A DNA stretch of 64,000 bases from assembly GCA_037039925.1 (NCBI GenBank), contig JAXRKP010000465.1, positions 160,001-224,000 of the forward strand, read 5' to 3'. This document shows, one piece after another, positions 61,560-64,000 of the stretch. Numbering within the stretch: position 1 is the first letter of the stretch; every line of letters begins with the position of its first letter. Both the position numbers and the translations under genes were made by a program. A model generated the notes under the pieces. It saw only the letters and a program-made list of their open reading frames with translations, was not told the origin of the DNA and ran no database searches. The stretch comes from Doris montereyensis. Lineage: Eukaryota > Mollusca > Gastropoda > Nudibranchia > Dorididae.

Positions 61560-63320
61560 AATTTAATGTTTCAAGACAGAATTCATAATAAAACAAGCCA
61601 AAAGAAATTCCTAACAGAAATACGTTGCCTCTCTAAATTGTATGAATGCCACCACCAAAACCGTGACTCTATTGCATATTTCAATTTCAATAAATCAAAT
61701 TGGGTTAGGCAGTGGAGGAAAATTAAAGGTAAGACAAGGGTCCCTTGGTTCTGCGCAAATGTCCAACTCAAAAAGGATGGCAAGTTAAAACAAGCCAAAA
61801 GAAATTTACCGATGTCTAAATTGAGATGGGAGGCAGTGAGGAAAATTAAAGGTAAGACAAACAAATGTCCAACCTTGACCAGAATATTGACCATGATTCT
61901 TCCTCTGGACATTACTCCACTGGATGAGCTAAGGGCATCCTTAGCGAAATCAAATGAATCAGCTGTAGGACCTGACTGTACTCACTATCAATTCCTCACT
62001 AATCTTTCAAACTCTTGTTTTTCCCACCCTTTTGAAAAATATTCAGTAAAATCTAGACTATAGGCCGAATCACCCCCATCCCGGAAAAAGGCATTTGAGG
62101 TCACTATTCCAAAACGTAACCGAGATCTCAGTGACCCATCTATTTATAGACCAATAGCTTTAACTAGTTGCCTTTGCAAAACCAGGGAAAGAATGGTGAA
62201 TAACTGCCTTCTTTGGGCATTGGAAAGAAAAAAATCTTCTTTCTGAAGTCGCAAAAACCATAGTACTAATGATCATCTTATCCGTCTGGAAAGCTTTATT
62301 CGGGAGGCCTTTGCTCGAAAAAGAAAGGTCTTTGCTGGTTTTCGTTTTACCTGGAAAAAGGCTTACGACACGACCTGGAACCATGGCATTTCAGGGTGAA
62401 ATTAGGGTCTACATTATCTGAATATTTTTCACAGAAAAATGGAGTTCCACAAGGTAGCATTCTTTCTCCGGTATTATTTAACATAAAAATCAATATTATC
62501 ATAAAGGCACTGCCTATCACTGTACAGGCATCTCTTTTGTGGATGATTCTGTATCTATATTGAAGGCAAACATTTACAATACCTTGAGAGATCAACAAGG
62601 TTCAAAAATGAGTAGCTGACAGAGACAACGGTTTTAAATCTTCCACACCAAAGACCTGCATGTGTCCACTTTCATAACCAAAGAAATGTACTTGCTGAAC
62701 CCAATTTTTATTTTAAACAAAAAGCCTCTTAAGGTATCTAAGGAAGCCAATTTTTTAGTTGTCATCTTTGACAGAAGATTATCCATTTTCATTTTTTTAC
62801 CTCATATTCAGAGCCTTAAGAAAAAATTGTCAAAAGGCTCTGAATATTCTGCGAGTTGTGGGTCACACAGATTGGGGTGCTGACAGAGTGACCCTCTTGA
62901 AACTATATAAAACGTTGGTCGGTCCAAGCTGGAATATGGCTCTGTTGCTTATGGATTCCAAACATGTATTAAAAATGCTAGACCCCATTCATCATCAGGG
63001 TCTTCGTATTGACTTAGATGCCTCCCAAAGTTCACCCGTAAAGAGCTTATAATATTATGTTGAAGCCGTGAAGCATTTTTACATCACCGACGCCTAAAAT
63101 TGTCAATGAACTACTATTTAAAATTAAAGTCACTACCCCAAAACCCTGTCTACAAAAACGTATTTAAAGCTTCCCCTTCTGTGATATTTGAGACATCCAA
63201 AACTACCCCACCTTTCGGCATTCGAATTCCCCTCAACATATTACAGGGAAACATAAATTACAAGGAAATCAGTAACAGTAACTTTCAAATTCCTTCACCA
63301 TGGAGGATAGAAATATAAAT
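61560..63320 (+). pseudogene. LINE ORF2 reverse transcriptase, broken
   Basis: Motifs in order: ELRASLAKSNESAVGPD and HYQFLTNLS (61930-62010); YRPIALTSCLCKTRERMVN (62140-62195); WKKAYDTTW (62350-62380, normally FDLEKAYDTTW); NGVPQGSILSPVLFNIKIN (62440-62495); the catalytic FVDD (62535-62550); and the thumb LNILRVVGHTDWGADRVTLL. Shifts separate nearly every motif. Short duplications (CTATTGCATATTTCAATTTC at about 61329 and 61669) show internal scrambling. Confidence 0.82.
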
Positions 63321-63613
63321 TTTGATTTTTCATTGTCCAAATTTTCAAAAGACAAAGCGAGCCTGCTCGATGAGGGATAATTTCCCTGACAGTTGACAGA
63401 GTTCATGTTTACACAGATGGCTTAAAAGAGAGTGAAAAAGGTAAGTGCTGCAATTTATTACCGGATCATCCAGAATCCTCGAAGAATGTGCGCCTGAAAC
63501 TGAAAGATAATACATGTACTTTTATATTCAATGCAGAATTGCATGCCATTCTTAGTTTTAGCTTTGAATGATTTCAAATGCTGTCGAGGAGGTACCAGAA
63601 TTTATTTATCTGG

Positions 63614-64000
63614 ATGGATAGTCTGTCTGCCCTTCACGGTCTGAGAACTGTAGATATTAAAAATCAAGTAATAACACTACTACTACTACTAGTACTAATA
63701 AGACATGTTTTAAAAGACCGTGTTGGAGAATACATTACGTTTGTCTGGATATCGGGGCATGTTAGCATCAATGGAAATGAAAGTGCCGACAAGTTGGCAA
63801 AAGAGGCACGCTCAAAGATGTCAGCTCTGGCGCTTTACTTGAATGAATATGCAGACTTAAAGGTTTTTAGTAAATTTGACAGGAGGAATGGGTGGGACCA
63901 AGGAGTTAATAACAAGCTTCATGAAGTGGTCCCAAAAATGACAGAAAGGCCAAATGTCAAAGTAAGAAATAGAAAAAGAAGAGAGCATGTTAATCCATCT
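63614..64000 (+). pseudogene. LINE RNase H domain, open to window edge
   Basis: Open for 129 codons from MDSLSALHGLRTVDIKN to the edge, with ITFVWISGHVSINGNESAD and KLAKEA, the last catalytic region of RNase H. An upstream piece, VYTDGLKESEKG with FNAELHAIL (63400-63560), is in other frames. This is the only long intact frame left in the element. The C-terminus lies outside the window. Confidence 0.78.

Larger units (their letters stand above)
58870..64000 (+). mobile_element. Degenerate non-LTR retrotransposon with RNase H
   Basis: The order on the plus strand is ORF1 gag-like (58960-59310), a zinc-knuckle-region minisatellite (59325-59900), a proline-rich ORF1 end (60130-60670), ORF2 start (60740), RT (61560-63050) and RNase H (63614 to the window edge). 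Domain order and the presence of RNase H fit the I/Jockey group. Most of the endonuclease is deleted and the frames are broken many times, so the copy is dead. It continues beyond the right edge. Confidence 0.88.

Overview
This is nuclear DNA from an animal, most likely a mollusc and perhaps a gastropod. The genes are split by GT-AG introns, the intergenic DNA is AT-rich, and tRNA-derived SINEs and non-LTR retrotransposons are abundant. The retrotransposon reading frames (gag-like ORF1, endonuclease, reverse transcriptase, RNase H) look like those I know from molluscs, and CTAGAT/AGATCT palindromes are unusually dense. The taxon is an inference from memory, not a search result.

Three protein-coding loci can be supported. 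(1) A MADF-BESS transcription-factor-like gene lies on the minus strand. Its two coding exons (16598-16730 and 8541-9235) join in phase to give about 275 residues with no visible lesion. (2) An ankyrin-repeat and SOCS-box (ASB-like) gene lies on the plus strand in five exons from 22845 to 29546. It has about ten ankyrin repeats and a C-terminal SOCS box, but single-base indels break the frame in exons 3 to 5. (3) A poly-C2H2 zinc-finger gene lies on the plus strand from 40514 to 48698, with an acidic N-terminal exon, two small linker exons and a large last exon of about 15 fingers. It is also broken by many one-base indels. A degenerate non-LTR retrotransposon fills 58870 to the right edge, where an open RNase H frame runs out of the window.

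The rest is repeat-dominated. By eye, minisatellites occupy about 13 kb of the 64 kb: 1-2440 (65-bp unit), 3956-5622 (18 bp), 6866-7375 (TTAGTG/TTAGAC), 10880-13825 (about 23 bp), 27845-28655 (29 bp), 44435-45890 (34 bp), 53395-54655 (58 bp), 55880-57170 (45-51 bp) and 59325-59900 (41 bp). Long GA/CT, AT, GAA and ATT microsatellites add to this. Very long open frames over these arrays are artefacts of repeat periodicity.

The most interesting pattern is that several arrays appear to have been born inside mobile elements. The 18-bp array runs into the tail of a SINE. The 29-bp array expands an internal segment of a second SINE. The array at 49165-49410 expands another segment of the first SINE. 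The 3-kb array splits a LINE reverse transcriptase frame. The 41-bp array sits where a LINE ORF1 should carry its zinc knuckles. I found no prokaryotic system, CRISPR array, rRNA gene or free-standing tRNA gene.
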